A DNA stretch of 42,879 nucleotides, taken from UBA11346 sp038318565. GTDB lineage: Bacteria; Planctomycetota; UBA11346. The DNA is taken from positions 1-42,879 of the forward strand of contig JBBQCI010000024.1 in NCBI GenBank assembly GCA_038318565.1, read 5' to 3'. This document shows positions 17,091 to 25,197 of the stretch, piece after piece (the stretch's first letter is position 1; each line of letters starts with the position of its first letter). Position numbers and translations under genes: made by a program. The notes under the pieces were generated by a model. It was given only the letters and a program-made list of their open reading frames with translations, did not search any database and was not told the DNA's origin.

Positions 17091-17879
17091 TTATGGGATA
17101 TCTTGCCGCTCGAAGAGCGCCAGCCCCAGAGCTATCATACCACTACACCACAAGCAGGTGTAGATCAGACCGATGCCGACCGCCGACAACGGCAACCCAC
17201 CCTCGACCTGGGCGGCGTCGTCAGCGGCAAGCAGGTCCAAGGCCGGTAGGACTACGGCTCCATGCAAACCCATCTGCGGCAGCAGGTGGGCGACTATCCA
17301 GATGCCAAAGCAGGCAAGGATGTTGCCGGCCAGGCCCAGACGCAGGGCCAAAACGATCGCCAGGCAGGTCAGGCAGGCGGCCTGGGCCTGGGCCAGGACG
17401 TGACCGCCAAGCAGGCCAAGCCAGGGGATTGCGACGATGTCCTCGGGATTGCGATGGCTATGGCCGAGGCGGTCGAATTCGAAGCCAGTGATGCTGCCCA
17501 GATGGACGCAGGCGATGTGGATGAGGGCGAGGGCGAGGCCACACAGGGCCACCGCGGTCAGCACACCCAGGGCCTTGCCGATCAGGAACGAACCGCGCGA
17601 TAGTGGTTTGGCCAGCAGGGTCAGGGCGGTGCGGTCGGCGAGTTCGCGATGCACCGCGATGGTCGCGCCGACCACGCCGACGAACAAAGCGACCAGGGCA
17701 TGCACCGCGATACCGGCCGAGCATAGCATGCGCATGCGGTCGGCTTCAGCGAAACTGAACATGCCGAAGACCAGCGACAGGCCGAGCAGAGCGGCGCCGA
17801 TCAGCAGTGCCAGCCAGGTCGCCGGCTGGCGCAGGAGATCGACGGCAGTGAGTCGTGCCAGGGCAAGGGTCGCGGACAT
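17091..17879 (-). CDS. ABC-2 type transporter permease-like protein
   Basis: About 262 residues from the ATG at 17879. A start at 17936 would overlap the divergent gene's start. About six membrane spans are visible, including TWLALLIGAALLGLSLVFGM, HALVALFVGVVGATIAVHRE and LGVLTAVALCGLALALIHIAC. The segment HRELADRTALTLLAKPLSRGSFLIGKALGV is the diagnostic amphipathic loop of ABC-2 permeases. No ATPase gene lies beside it, so its partner is elsewhere or missing. The exported substrate is unknown. Confidence 0.85.
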   Translation of the reverse strand: MSATLALARLTAVDLLRQPATWLALLIGAALLGLSLVFGMFSFAEADRMRMLCSAGIAVHALVALFVGVVGATIAVHRELADRTALTLLAKPLSRGSFLIGKALGVLTAVALCGLALALIHIACVHLGSITGFEFDRLGHSHRNPEDIVAIPWLGLLGGHVLAQAQAACLTCLAIVLALRLGLAGNILACFGIWIVAHLLPQMGLHGAVVLPALDLLAADDAAQVEGGLPLSAVGIGLIYTCLWCSGMIALGLALFERQDIP

Positions 17880-17934
17880 CGGCCCCCATGCTCTGCACCG
17901 GTTGTCCGTATCAAGACGGGGATATGCTGCTGAC

Positions 17935-18999
17935 ATGCTGCAGCTGCCCGTTGTCGAAGTCGCCGGATCCCCACGGGCGATGGGGCGTGCCTATGGCGAG
18001 GCGGTGCGCCATCTGGTTGGCGGCTTCATCGCCGACCGGGTGCGTGCCGGTAGCCTGTTTGTGCGCCAGCACCGGCGCGATGGTGACTTCCTGGCTACTG
18101 CCGCGACCTGCCTGGCCATCCTCGAGGCCTGGGATCCCGCCGGCTGGGACGAGCACCATGGGGTTGCCGAAGGCGCCGGGGTCGATCCGGTCGAGCTGTA
18201 CGCGGCTGGTAATCTGACCGACATCCGCGATGCCGCCTGCTTCCGCCCAATCGCCGCCAGCGCCGAGAGTGAAGGCTGCACCACCGCCCTGGTGCCGGCA
18301 GCGCTTAGCGCCACCGGCGCTCCGTTGGCAGCGCAGACCTGGGATCTGAATCCGCCTGATTTGGAGTTCGTCGTAGCGGTGCATCGGCGCCCGCTCGACG
18401 GTCCGGCGACGGTCAGCGTGACCTGCGCTGGCTGTCCCAATCTGATGGGGCTGAATGCCGACGGGCTCGCTTTCGGCACCACCAATCTGAAGGTCCACGG
18501 CGTCCGCGCCGGGGTACCGTACCTGTCGATCCTACACCGCCTCTCGCGCTGCCATGACCGTGCCGAAGCCGCCGCGGTGCTGCGCGCTGCCCCGCTGGCT
18601 GCCGCCCACAGCTATTGGCTGGCGGATCCGAGCGGGATTGAGGATTGGGAATGCACCGCTGACGCCGCGATCCGGCGCTCTGGCGATGGCCCGCTGTGCC
18701 GCACCAACCATTGCCTTGATGCCGGCCATGCGGCTCGCGAGGACGAACCGCCAACCAGCAGCTCGCGGGCACGGCTTGACCATGCCGGCCGCGTCCTCGC
18801 TTCGCCGGGTATTTCCGTGGCTGATCTGCGCGCCCTCTTCAGCGACCGTTCGCAGGGCGTGGATTCGATCAATCGCTACGTCGAGGACGGTACCGGCACC
18901 TCGACCAATGCCTGCATGATCAGCGAGCCGCGCGAGCGTCGTCTGCACGCCTGCCGTGGCCCGGCCGACCGCGGTACCTGGGTGACGCTGCAGCCCTGA
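17935..18999 (+). CDS. C45-family peptidase / acyl-CoA:6-APA acyltransferase-like Ntn hydrolase
   Basis: A 354-residue protein from the ATG at 17935 (MLQLPVVEVAGSPRAMGRAY). The family makes a proenzyme that cleaves itself before a Cys, which becomes the N-terminal nucleophile. The conserved site is Gly114-Cys115 in AESEGCTTALVP. Further hallmarks are AQTWDLNPPD, CAGCPNLMGLNADGLAFGTTNL, and the C-terminal RTNHCLDAGH. Bacterial members hydrolyse or transfer acyl groups on amides, with mostly unknown substrates. The gene diverges from the ABC-2 type permease gene with a spacer of about 55 bases. Confidence 0.88.
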   Translation: MLQLPVVEVAGSPRAMGRAYGEAVRHLVGGFIADRVRAGSLFVRQHRRDGDFLATAATCLAILEAWDPAGWDEHHGVAEGAGVDPVELYAAGNLTDIRDAACFRPIAASAESEGCTTALVPAALSATGAPLAAQTWDLNPPDLEFVVAVHRRPLDGPATVSVTCAGCPNLMGLNADGLAFGTTNLKVHGVRAGVPYLSILHRLSRCHDRAEAAAVLRAAPLAAAHSYWLADPSGIEDWECTADAAIRRSGDGPLCRTNHCLDAGHAAREDEPPTSSSRARLDHAGRVLASPGISVADLRALFSDRSQGVDSINRYVEDGTGTSTNACMISEPRERRLHACRGPADRGTWVTLQP

Positions 19000-19005
19000 A
19001 TGGCG

Positions 19006-20409
19006 TCAGATGGTCGCGTCGACGCTGGCGATCAGCACCGCAATCATCTGCTCAATTTCGTCCCAGGGCGCATTGAGCGGCGGGAACAGATACATGGTGT
19101 CGCCGAGCGGACGCAGCAGCACGCCGCGCCGCACCGCCTCTTGGTAGACGCGGAAGCCGGTGCGCGTGGCGCCATCCAGTGCTGCTCCGTCGCGGGCGCG
19201 CAGATCAATGGCGGCGACCATGCCGACTCCGCGCACCGGGCCCAACCAGGCCCGCGATCCGGCGGCGGCGGTCAGAGCTGTACGCATGCGGCGTCCGCTG
19301 CTGGTCGACAGCTCGCAAATGGATTCGGATGCCATGACCTCCAGTACGGCGCATGCGGCGGCCACCGCCAAGGCGTTACCGGCATAGGTGTTCGAGTGGA
19401 GGAATGCGCGGTGGCTGGCCCAGGTGCCGAGGAAGGCGTCGTAGACGGGTTGAGTGGCAAGGACGCAGGCGAGCGGCAGGCTGCCGCCGGTCAGTCCTTT
19501 GGACACCACCGCCAGGTCGGGCATGCCGTTGATCTGTCCGTTTGTCGCGAGATGTGAGGCGAGCATCGCTCCGCAGCGACCCATGCCGCTGGCCACCTCG
19601 TCGGCAATGAGCAGCACGCCGTGGGTGTCCGCCCAGGCGCGTAGGCGGGGCAACAGGTCGGGTGAGAGGATGCGCATGCCGCCGGCGCTTTGCAAGACGG
19701 GCTCATAGATGATGGCTGCCAAGCTGCCGGCCTGCCCATCAAGCTGTTGGACCAGCGCCGGCCATTCGGCCCCGGCGTCCATCCAGTGAGGATCCTTCGG
19801 CCCGCTGCGGTAGGGCAGGCCGGTCAGGGTGAGGGTGGGGAACAGTAGCGGACGATAGGGGTCGGCGTAGAGACCCAGGTCGCTGACCGACAGGGCGCCA
19901 ACGGTTTCACCGTGGTAACCGTTCTCCAACGTGGCGTAGCGGGTGCGCTGGGTCTGTCCGGCCAGTTGCTGCCAGTGCAGCGCCATCTTCAGCGCCACTT
20001 CGACGGCGGTCGAGCCGTTGTCGGCGAAAAAGACCTTACTGAAGGGAGTGGCCTGGGCTGCGGACGTCACATTGCAGGCGGCCAGCAGCCGTTCGGCGAA
20101 GCCGACGATCAGTTCGTTGGTCGTATTGGCGAGAATGACGTGCTCAAAGCGGCTGAGCTGGTCGCGGATGGCGGCGGTGACCGCCGGATGCCCGTGTCCA
20201 AGACTCTTGCACCACCAACTGCTAATGGCGTCCAGGATAATACGGCCATCACTGAGGTGCAGGCGGCAGCCGCTGGCCGTCTGTACCGGCAGGGGGAGGA
20301 AGTCCTGGTAGTCGGTCATCTGGCTGCAGGGGTGCCAGATGCAGGCCAGATCGCGTTCGACGAGCAACTTTGCGTCCATGATGGCATCATCGAGGTCGTC
20401 CCGCGTCAT
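19006..20409 (-). CDS. bioA: Adenosylmethionine-8-amino-7-oxononanoate aminotransferase
   Basis: A PLP enzyme of biotin synthesis making 7,8-diaminopelargonate with SAM as amino donor. Family hallmarks are WHPCSQMTDYQDFLPLPV at the N-terminus, the BioA-specific double Trp in SSWWCKSLGHGHP, FADNGSTAVEVALKMA, NGYHGETVGALSVSD, DEVASGMGRCGAM and the PLP-binding Lys in VSKGLTGGSLPLA. The ATG at 20409 is chosen. A TTG at 20439 and an ATG at 20379 are in frame, and none has a strong ribosome-binding site. It starts divergently from ilvB across an AT-rich spacer. No other bio genes are nearby. Confidence 0.94.
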   Translation of the reverse strand: MTRDDLDDAIMDAKLLVERDLACIWHPCSQMTDYQDFLPLPVQTASGCRLHLSDGRIILDAISSWWCKSLGHGHPAVTAAIRDQLSRFEHVILANTTNELIVGFAERLLAACNVTSAAQATPFSKVFFADNGSTAVEVALKMALHWQQLAGQTQRTRYATLENGYHGETVGALSVSDLGLYADPYRPLLFPTLTLTGLPYRSGPKDPHWMDAGAEWPALVQQLDGQAGSLAAIIYEPVLQSAGGMRILSPDLLPRLRAWADTHGVLLIADEVASGMGRCGAMLASHLATNGQINGMPDLAVVSKGLTGGSLPLACVLATQPVYDAFLGTWASHRAFLHSNTYAGNALAVAAACAVLEVMASESICELSTSSGRRMRTALTAAAGSRAWLGPVRGVGMVAAIDLRARDGAALDGATRTGFRVYQEAVRRGVLLRPLGDTMYLFPPLNAPWDEIEQMIAVLIASVDATI

Positions 20410-20439
20410 TCCAGGTAGAAGTGAAGCCGGAAAAGACAA

Positions 20440-20628
20440 CTTGATGGAAATGATGTCTGTCGGTCGAATGACTTGGCGTAAAAATTATTGGTTTAGTAGA
20501 CAGTTATAGAATATGATGATTGACTTGTAGCAAAAAGTAACATCATCCCTCCTACTCGACGCAGAATCCGCAAGTGCGGCCAGCATGTGGCCGATCGAAC
20601 ATCAAAACCGTCGGGTACGGAGGCTCCC
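20440..20628. promoter_or_regulatory. AT-rich divergent promoter region and ilvB leader with two hairpins
   Basis: The spacer between bioA and ilvB is far richer in A and T than its surroundings, especially 20475-20550, as expected for promoters in both directions. TTGGTT (20488), TATAGA (20505) and TTGACT (20519) are promoter-like, but I see no clean -35/-10 pair. Near the ilvB end, CCGCA-AG-TGCGG (20568-20579) and GGCCA-GCATG-TGGCC (20578-20592) form two hairpins sharing two bases, so both cannot be fully paired together. GGAGG (20619-20623) is the ilvB ribosome-binding site. A leader-based control is possible but no branched-chain-codon leader peptide is seen. Confidence 0.4.
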
Positions 20629-22344
20629 ATGAATGCAAAGGTCCCAACTGGCGGCGAAATGATCGTCCGCTGTCTCGAGCGCGAGGGCGTTGACTACGTT
20701 TTCGCCTATAGCGGCGGTGCGGCGATGCCGATCTTTGACGCCTTGTATGACTCCAAGATCCGTCTGGTGCAGGTCCGCCACGAACAGGGCGCGACGCACA
20801 TGGCGGACGGCTATGCCCGCGCCACCGGCAAGCCCGGCGTCGTCCTGGTCACCTCCGGACCCGGCGCCACCAACACCGTCACTGGCTGTTTGACCGCCCT
20901 GATGGACTCGGCTCCGATGATCGTGCTGTGCGGCCAGACCATCTCGCCGATGCTCGGTAAGGATGCGTTCCAGGAAGCCGACGTCACCGGCATCACCTAC
21001 CCGGTGGTCAAGCACAGCTATCTGGTGAAGAAAGCGGCGGACATCCCGCGCATCATGAAAGAGGCGTTCTACCTCGCCACCTCCGGCCGGCCCGGTCCGG
21101 TGCTGCTCGATCTACCCAAGGACATCACCCAGGGCCCGTGCACTGCCCCGATGGTCGATGAGGTCTTTCTGCCCGGCTACCACATCCCGGGACGCGCTGA
21201 CGCCAAGCTGCTCGACCAGGCCGCCGCCTACATCATGAAAGCCAAGCGCCCACTGCTGTATGTCGGTAATGGCGCGGTGATCAGCGGCGCCGGCGCTGCC
21301 ATCCGTATGCTCGCCGAGAAGACCGGCGCGGCGGTGGTCAACACGCTGCTAGGCAAGGGCGCAGTCAGCGAAGACCTGCCCTACAACCTCGGCATGCTCG
21401 GCATGCACGGAACCGCCTACGCGAACCGTGCGGTTGAGCACTGTGACCTGATCATGGCGATCGGTGCTCGTTGGGACGACCGCATCACCGGCAAGCTGGC
21501 CTCGTTCTGCCCTGACGCGGTGAAGCTGCACATCGACATCGACATCGCCGAGTTCGGCAAGATCATCAGGCCGCACGTCAGCCTGGCTGGTGACGCCAAG
21601 CTGGTGATCGAGGACCTTATCCCGCGGGTGTCCAAGCTCGACACCGCAGCCTGGTGGAAGGACATCGAGGGCTGGCGCAAGGCCTACCCGTTGAAGTACC
21701 CCAAAAAGGGCGGCCTGCGCGCCCAGATGGTGCTTGATCGTCTCGACAAGCTCGGCGGTCGCGACTGCATTATCACGACCGACGTCGGCCAGCACCAGAT
21801 GTGGTCGGCGCAGTTCAACCGTACGACCAAGAACCGCCACTGGATCAGTTCGGGCGGCGCCGGCACCATGGGCTTCGGCTTCCCGTCCGCGATCGGTGCC
21901 AGTCTGGCGACCAACCGCTCGCCGGTGTGGGCAGTGGTCGGCGACGGCGGCTTCCAGATGACCCTGTGCGAACTCTCCACCGCCGCGGTCGAGAAGGTCC
22001 CGGTCAAGGTCCTGATCATCAACAACCGCTACCTCGGCATGATCCGCCAGTGGCAGGAACTGTTCTTCGACAATCGCTTGTCTGGCTGCGATCTGCCGGG
22101 TAATCCCGATTTCTGCAAGCTCGCCGAGGCCTACGGGGTCAAGGCGTTCCGCATCAAGCGGGCTGCCGATGTCGACAAGGTGCTGAAGAAGGCGATGGCC
22201 TACAACGATGGTCCTTGCGTCATCGACGCTGAAGTGGTCAAGGAGGACAACGTCTTCCCGATGATCCCGGCCGGCGCCGGGTATGCCCAGATGATCGTGG
22301 AGAAGCCGAAGATGAAGATGGAAAAGCCGACTGGATCGACCTGA
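20629..22344 (+). CDS. ilvB: Acetolactate synthase, large (catalytic) subunit
   Basis: A thiamine-diphosphate enzyme that condenses pyruvate to acetolactate, or with 2-oxobutyrate to acetohydroxybutyrate, the first common step to valine, leucine and isoleucine. The 571-residue protein has the cofactor Glu in VRHEQGATHMADGYARATG, the FAD-type central domain, and the C-terminal ThDP motif GDGGFQMTLCELSTAAVE ending in NN. A GGAGG five bases before the ATG 20629 fixes the start. A GTG at 20587 is in frame but unlikely. It is followed 43 bases later by ilvH, the regulatory subunit. Confidence 0.96.
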   Translation: MNAKVPTGGEMIVRCLEREGVDYVFAYSGGAAMPIFDALYDSKIRLVQVRHEQGATHMADGYARATGKPGVVLVTSGPGATNTVTGCLTALMDSAPMIVLCGQTISPMLGKDAFQEADVTGITYPVVKHSYLVKKAADIPRIMKEAFYLATSGRPGPVLLDLPKDITQGPCTAPMVDEVFLPGYHIPGRADAKLLDQAAAYIMKAKRPLLYVGNGAVISGAGAAIRMLAEKTGAAVVNTLLGKGAVSEDLPYNLGMLGMHGTAYANRAVEHCDLIMAIGARWDDRITGKLASFCPDAVKLHIDIDIAEFGKIIRPHVSLAGDAKLVIEDLIPRVSKLDTAAWWKDIEGWRKAYPLKYPKKGGLRAQMVLDRLDKLGGRDCIITTDVGQHQMWSAQFNRTTKNRHWISSGGAGTMGFGFPSAIGASLATNRSPVWAVVGDGGFQMTLCELSTAAVEKVPVKVLIINNRYLGMIRQWQELFFDNRLSGCDLPGNPDFCKLAEAYGVKAFRIKRAADVDKVLKKAMAYNDGPCVIDAEVVKEDNVFPMIPAGAGYAQMIVEKPKMKMEKPTGST

Positions 22345-22387
22345 GCGGTCGTCCGATCGTGAACACCAAGACAGACAGGCAGCACCC

Positions 22388-22924
22388 ATGACCACCGCCA
22401 CCGCCACCCAGTTCCACACCATCGCTCTGCTCGTCCGCAACAAGCCGGGCGTGCTGGTGCGCACCGCGCTCGTCTTCTCGCGTCGTGGCTACAACATCGA
22501 ATCGCTGGTCGTGTCGCCGGCCTTCGATGCCGAGATCGCCGGCTACAAGTCCGAAGCCAACGAGTTCTCGCGCATGACCATCACCTGCAGCGGTGATGAA
22601 GCGGTGCTGGAGCAGATCGTCAAGCAGCTGGAAAAGCTGATCGACGTCGTGCATGCGATCGACCACAGCGGCCAGGCCGTCATCGAAAGCGAACTCGCCC
22701 TGGTGAAGGTCAAGGTCGCCCTGTCCGACCGCACCGCGGTCTTGCAGATTGCCGAGCACTACAAGGCCAAGGTTGTCGATTACGGCAGCGATTCACTGAT
22801 CCTCCGGGTCGAAGGTGAAAGCGACAAGCTCGACGCCTTCCTCGCCCTGCTCAAGGGCAGCAAGATCGTCGAACTGGTGCGCAGCGGTAAGATCCTGATG
22901 GCGCGGGGCCTGGCGACGACCTGA
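22388..22924 (+). CDS. ilvH: Acetolactate synthase, small (regulatory) subunit
   Basis: A 178-residue partner that activates the catalytic subunit and confers valine feedback control. The N-terminal ACT domain reads TIALLVRNKPGVLVRTALVF with RRGYNIESLVV. The C-terminal half (ELALVKVKVALSDRTAVLQI, to DSLILRVEGESDKLDAFLALL and GKILMARGLA) is the standard second domain. Length is usual for ilvN/ilvH. Directly downstream of ilvB, it is followed by a strong hairpin that may end the operon. Isoform (N or H) cannot be told; H is chosen from length. Confidence 0.93.
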   Translation: MTTATATQFHTIALLVRNKPGVLVRTALVFSRRGYNIESLVVSPAFDAEIAGYKSEANEFSRMTITCSGDEAVLEQIVKQLEKLIDVVHAIDHSGQAVIESELALVKVKVALSDRTAVLQIAEHYKAKVVDYGSDSLILRVEGESDKLDAFLALLKGSKIVELVRSGKILMARGLATT

Positions 22925-22939
22925 CAGGTCGCCAGTCGA

Positions 22940-22967
22940 CGTTGCGGGTCTATTCCGACCCGCAACG
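22940..22967 (+). terminator. Strong hairpin after ilvH, possible terminator
   Basis: CGTTGCGGGTC pairs perfectly with GACCCGCAACG around a six-base loop, 15 bases after the ilvH stop. No T-run follows, so it may act with Rho or as an mRNA end stabiliser rather than as a classical terminator. Confidence 0.5.
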
Positions 22968-22994
22968 CGGCGCGTCGCTGGGCGTAGCATCTGC

Positions 22995-24080
22995 ATGCGC
23001 TCCAGCCTCCTGATCCTGCTCACCGCCGCCCTGGTCGGTGCAGCTGATGTCGAACTTGCCCTGACCAGCGGTCGCACCGTGCGTGGTGAACTGGTCAGTG
23101 AGGCAGACGCCAATCTGGTCCTGCGCAGCCGGTTCCCGGCCCGCGGAACAGTGAAACTGGTCGAATCGACTTACGCCAAGACAGATATTTTGCGCCGTAA
23201 GGATCTGCCGAGCATCCAGCAGCAGTACGACGAGCGCAAGGCGCGTACCCCAGATACCGTGCCCGAGCAGTGCACTCTGGCCCAATGGGCCTATGAGAAC
23301 TGTCTGCGCGAACAGGCCAAAGGCCACGCCCTGCATGTCCTCGAGGTCGATGCCGATAACGCCTGGGCCAAGCGCATCCTCGACAATTGCGGCTACCTTG
23401 AGGTGTCGGGCAAGTGGGTCGATGAAGCCGAGTACCTGAAAGCGAACAACCTGGTGCGGGTCGATGGTGAACTGGTCCCGGCCGATCTCGCCGAGGCGCG
23501 CCGCGAGTACATCCGGGCCAGGACCAACGAGACTCATCTCAAGCGCAAGGTGGCAGAGACCAGAGAGACGGCGACGGGCAAGGCTGAGAGCGCCGCGACA
23601 GCCGACGCCAAGGTCAAGGAGTCCACCGCCGCAGCAGAGGCTGCGCAGAAGGGTGCCGACGAGGCCGAGAAAGTTCTGGCCGAGGCCCGCCAGTCACCCC
23701 AGGGGAAAGGCGACGACGGACGCAAAGAGCGCTCGGAACGCATTGATGCCGCGGTCAAGAGGCTGACCGACGCGCGCACCAAAGTGAGCGAGGCCAAGAC
23801 TGCAGCCGAGAAGGCCAAGCGCAGTGGCAGCAGCGACAAGTCGGCTGCCGAGCGCGCCAAGACCGCGCTGCCAGAGCTTGAAACCGCGCTCGCCAAGGCG
23901 CAGCAAGACGTGAAGACCGCTACCGCCAAGCTGCCCAAAGACGATCCGCTGTTGGCCAAGCCGGCGGTCGAGGAGAAGCCGGCGCCCGAAGCGGCCAAGA
24001 AGCCTGAAGCCGCAGCTGGTGCCCCGGCCGAGACACCGAAGCCACAGCTGCGCCGCCTCCGCTCCGGCGGCGGCGACTGA
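22995..24080 (+). CDS. Secreted coiled-coil protein with SH3-like start and GKW module
   Basis: A 361-residue exported protein with a short signal peptide (MRSSLLILLTAALVGAAD). Residues about 17-60 look like a small SH3-like barrel (VELALTSGRTVRGELVSEAD). Residues about 105-160 hold the module ALHVLEVDADNAWAKRILD, then GYLEVSGKWVDEAEYLK, of a kind I associate with planctomycete proteins. From about 175 to 320 it is a Lys/Ala/Glu-rich coiled coil, ending in a Pro/Ala/Lys tail. No enzyme motif. A periplasmic or surface structural role is likely. Low-complexity sequence makes homology calls in the second half unreliable. Confidence 0.75.
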   Translation: MRSSLLILLTAALVGAADVELALTSGRTVRGELVSEADANLVLRSRFPARGTVKLVESTYAKTDILRRKDLPSIQQQYDERKARTPDTVPEQCTLAQWAYENCLREQAKGHALHVLEVDADNAWAKRILDNCGYLEVSGKWVDEAEYLKANNLVRVDGELVPADLAEARREYIRARTNETHLKRKVAETRETATGKAESAATADAKVKESTAAAEAAQKGADEAEKVLAEARQSPQGKGDDGRKERSERIDAAVKRLTDARTKVSEAKTAAEKAKRSGSSDKSAAERAKTALPELETALAKAQQDVKTATAKLPKDDPLLAKPAVEEKPAPEAAKKPEAAAGAPAETPKPQLRRLRSGGGD

Positions 24081-24103
24081 TCGCGACCGCAGCGTCGTTT
24101 ACC

Positions 24104-24249
24104 CTAGGAGCCTGTCGGAGACAGGCGACTAGGGAGCTTGCCCCCTTGCGCAAACCCCTGTTTTCGCGGAATCCGCAAACTCGCGACCGAAGGGAGGCGG
24201 AATCTGCGAAAACCAGGAGCCTGGCGGAGAAACTCCGACAGGCTCCTAG
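24104..24249. repeat. 146-base palindromic element with 17-base inverted ends (MITE-like)
   Basis: The outer ends are a perfect 17-base inverted repeat, CTAGGAGCCTGTCGGAG (24104-24120) and its complement at 24233-24249. Inside, three hairpins can form. One spans 24103-24133, with stems CCTAG/CTAGG and GCCTGTC/GACAGGC separated by facing GA/GA. A central imperfect one pairs CCTGTTTTCGCGGA (from 24157) with TCTGCGAAAACCAGG (to 24217). One spans 24215-24247 with 15-base arms, a single mismatch and an AAA loop. CTAG at both outer ends could be a target-site duplication, though it is also part of the palindrome. There is no coding frame inside. It resembles a miniature transposable element or a REP/BIME-like repeat. 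Confidence 0.75.
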
Positions 24250-24395
24250 AAAACGCACTCGAATTCACCAGAGTCACAGAGGGTCGAGGGAAATGTGCGG
24301 AGTGCGGAATGGGTCATCACCAACAAGGGAGCTGAATTCCACCTATCCTCATAGCGCCTCTGAGCCTGCTTTTTCTCGAAATTCGGCATGAAGGC
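24250..24395. other. Spacer without recognised gene
   Basis: Between the palindromic element and the end of the LpxH-like gene. It contains CACCAGAGTCACAGAGG, a motif type I have seen in intergenic repeats of other bacteria, and no convincing gene, terminator or promoter. Together with the element at 24104 it fills the 315-base gap after 24080. Confidence 0.5.
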
Positions 24396-25103
24396 TCACA
24401 CGCTCGCGCTGCATCGTTCCAGCCGGCCATCGGCATAGACCTCGACCCAATGTCCGTGGCCCCAGGGCCAATGTCCTGCCAGGATGAGGTCGGCTCCGCC
24501 GATCCGTCGCCGCCAGCTCTCGTGGATATGGCCGGCGATCAGGACATCGGCGCCACGAGCAGCCGCGCGCACCCGACGGGGATCCATGCAGATGCGTCGC
24601 ATTTGCGAGGGTGGCCGGTTGCCGCGTGAGGTGCGGCGCAGGTAGGCGGCGATGCCATCCTGAATCACCTCCGGCATCAGCTGCAGCAGAACGCGGAAGG
24701 GGAAGGATCGGCTGAGGGCCGACCAGGCGTGGTAGCCAGGATCGCGGATCAGACGGTCGCCATGTACGATGCGCAGGCGCGTCCCACCCAGGGTGATATC
24801 CAGTCTGGGCCACGCCAGGCGGCCACCACAAGCGATCTCGAAGGCACGACCGGCTCCCAGTTCGCGGTTGCCGCGCACCACATCGACCTGCCAACCCGCT
24901 CGGCGTAGGGCGAGCATGCGGGTCAGGACCGGGCCATGGCGTTGCGCACAGGTCGCCCCGTCGACCCACCACTCGACCACATCGCCGAGCAGCACCAGCC
25001 GGGCAGGGCTGCGCTTCGCCAGACCATCCAGCCAGCGGCAGAAGCCCTGGTCGCTGCCATCGTGATGGACATCGCCGGCGATGTAGAGAACTGGTTCGGT
25101 CAC
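24396..25103 (-). CDS. LpxH-like calcineurin-type phosphoesterase (UDP-2,3-diacylglucosamine hydrolase family)
   Basis: A 235-residue metallophosphoesterase. Motifs in order: AGDVHHDGSDQGF, LLGDVVEWWVDG, RGNRELGAG, IVHGDRLIRDPGYHAW and AGHIHESW. The GD-x3-E-x-W, GNR and HGD-x-L-x-DP-x-Y-x-x-W patterns are those of LpxH, which makes lipid X in lipid A synthesis. The usual GNRD is GNRE here, a conservative change near the active site. An LpxH or LpxH-like role is likely, indicating an outer membrane with lipid A if correct. No lpx neighbours are present. It is divergent from truA. Confidence 0.78.
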   Translation of the reverse strand: MTEPVLYIAGDVHHDGSDQGFCRWLDGLAKRSPARLVLLGDVVEWWVDGATCAQRHGPVLTRMLALRRAGWQVDVVRGNRELGAGRAFEIACGGRLAWPRLDITLGGTRLRIVHGDRLIRDPGYHAWSALSRSFPFRVLLQLMPEVIQDGIAAYLRRTSRGNRPPSQMRRICMDPRRVRAAARGADVLIAGHIHESWRRRIGGADLILAGHWPWGHGHWVEVYADGRLERCSASV

Positions 25104-25197
25104 GGCCGCACGCTAGCGCGCTCGTCGCGCGGCCCAATGGCGATGCGTCGGAGGCTCGGCGGTGGATACGTCCTGGCAGGGGCGGTAGATTGGTGCC

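Noticed and set aside
20444..20509. 21-codon frame upstream of ilvB, possible attenuation leader peptide
   Set aside because: Rich in Met and Trp, without runs of Leu, Val or Ile codons and without a ribosome-binding site; not a convincing branched-chain leader.
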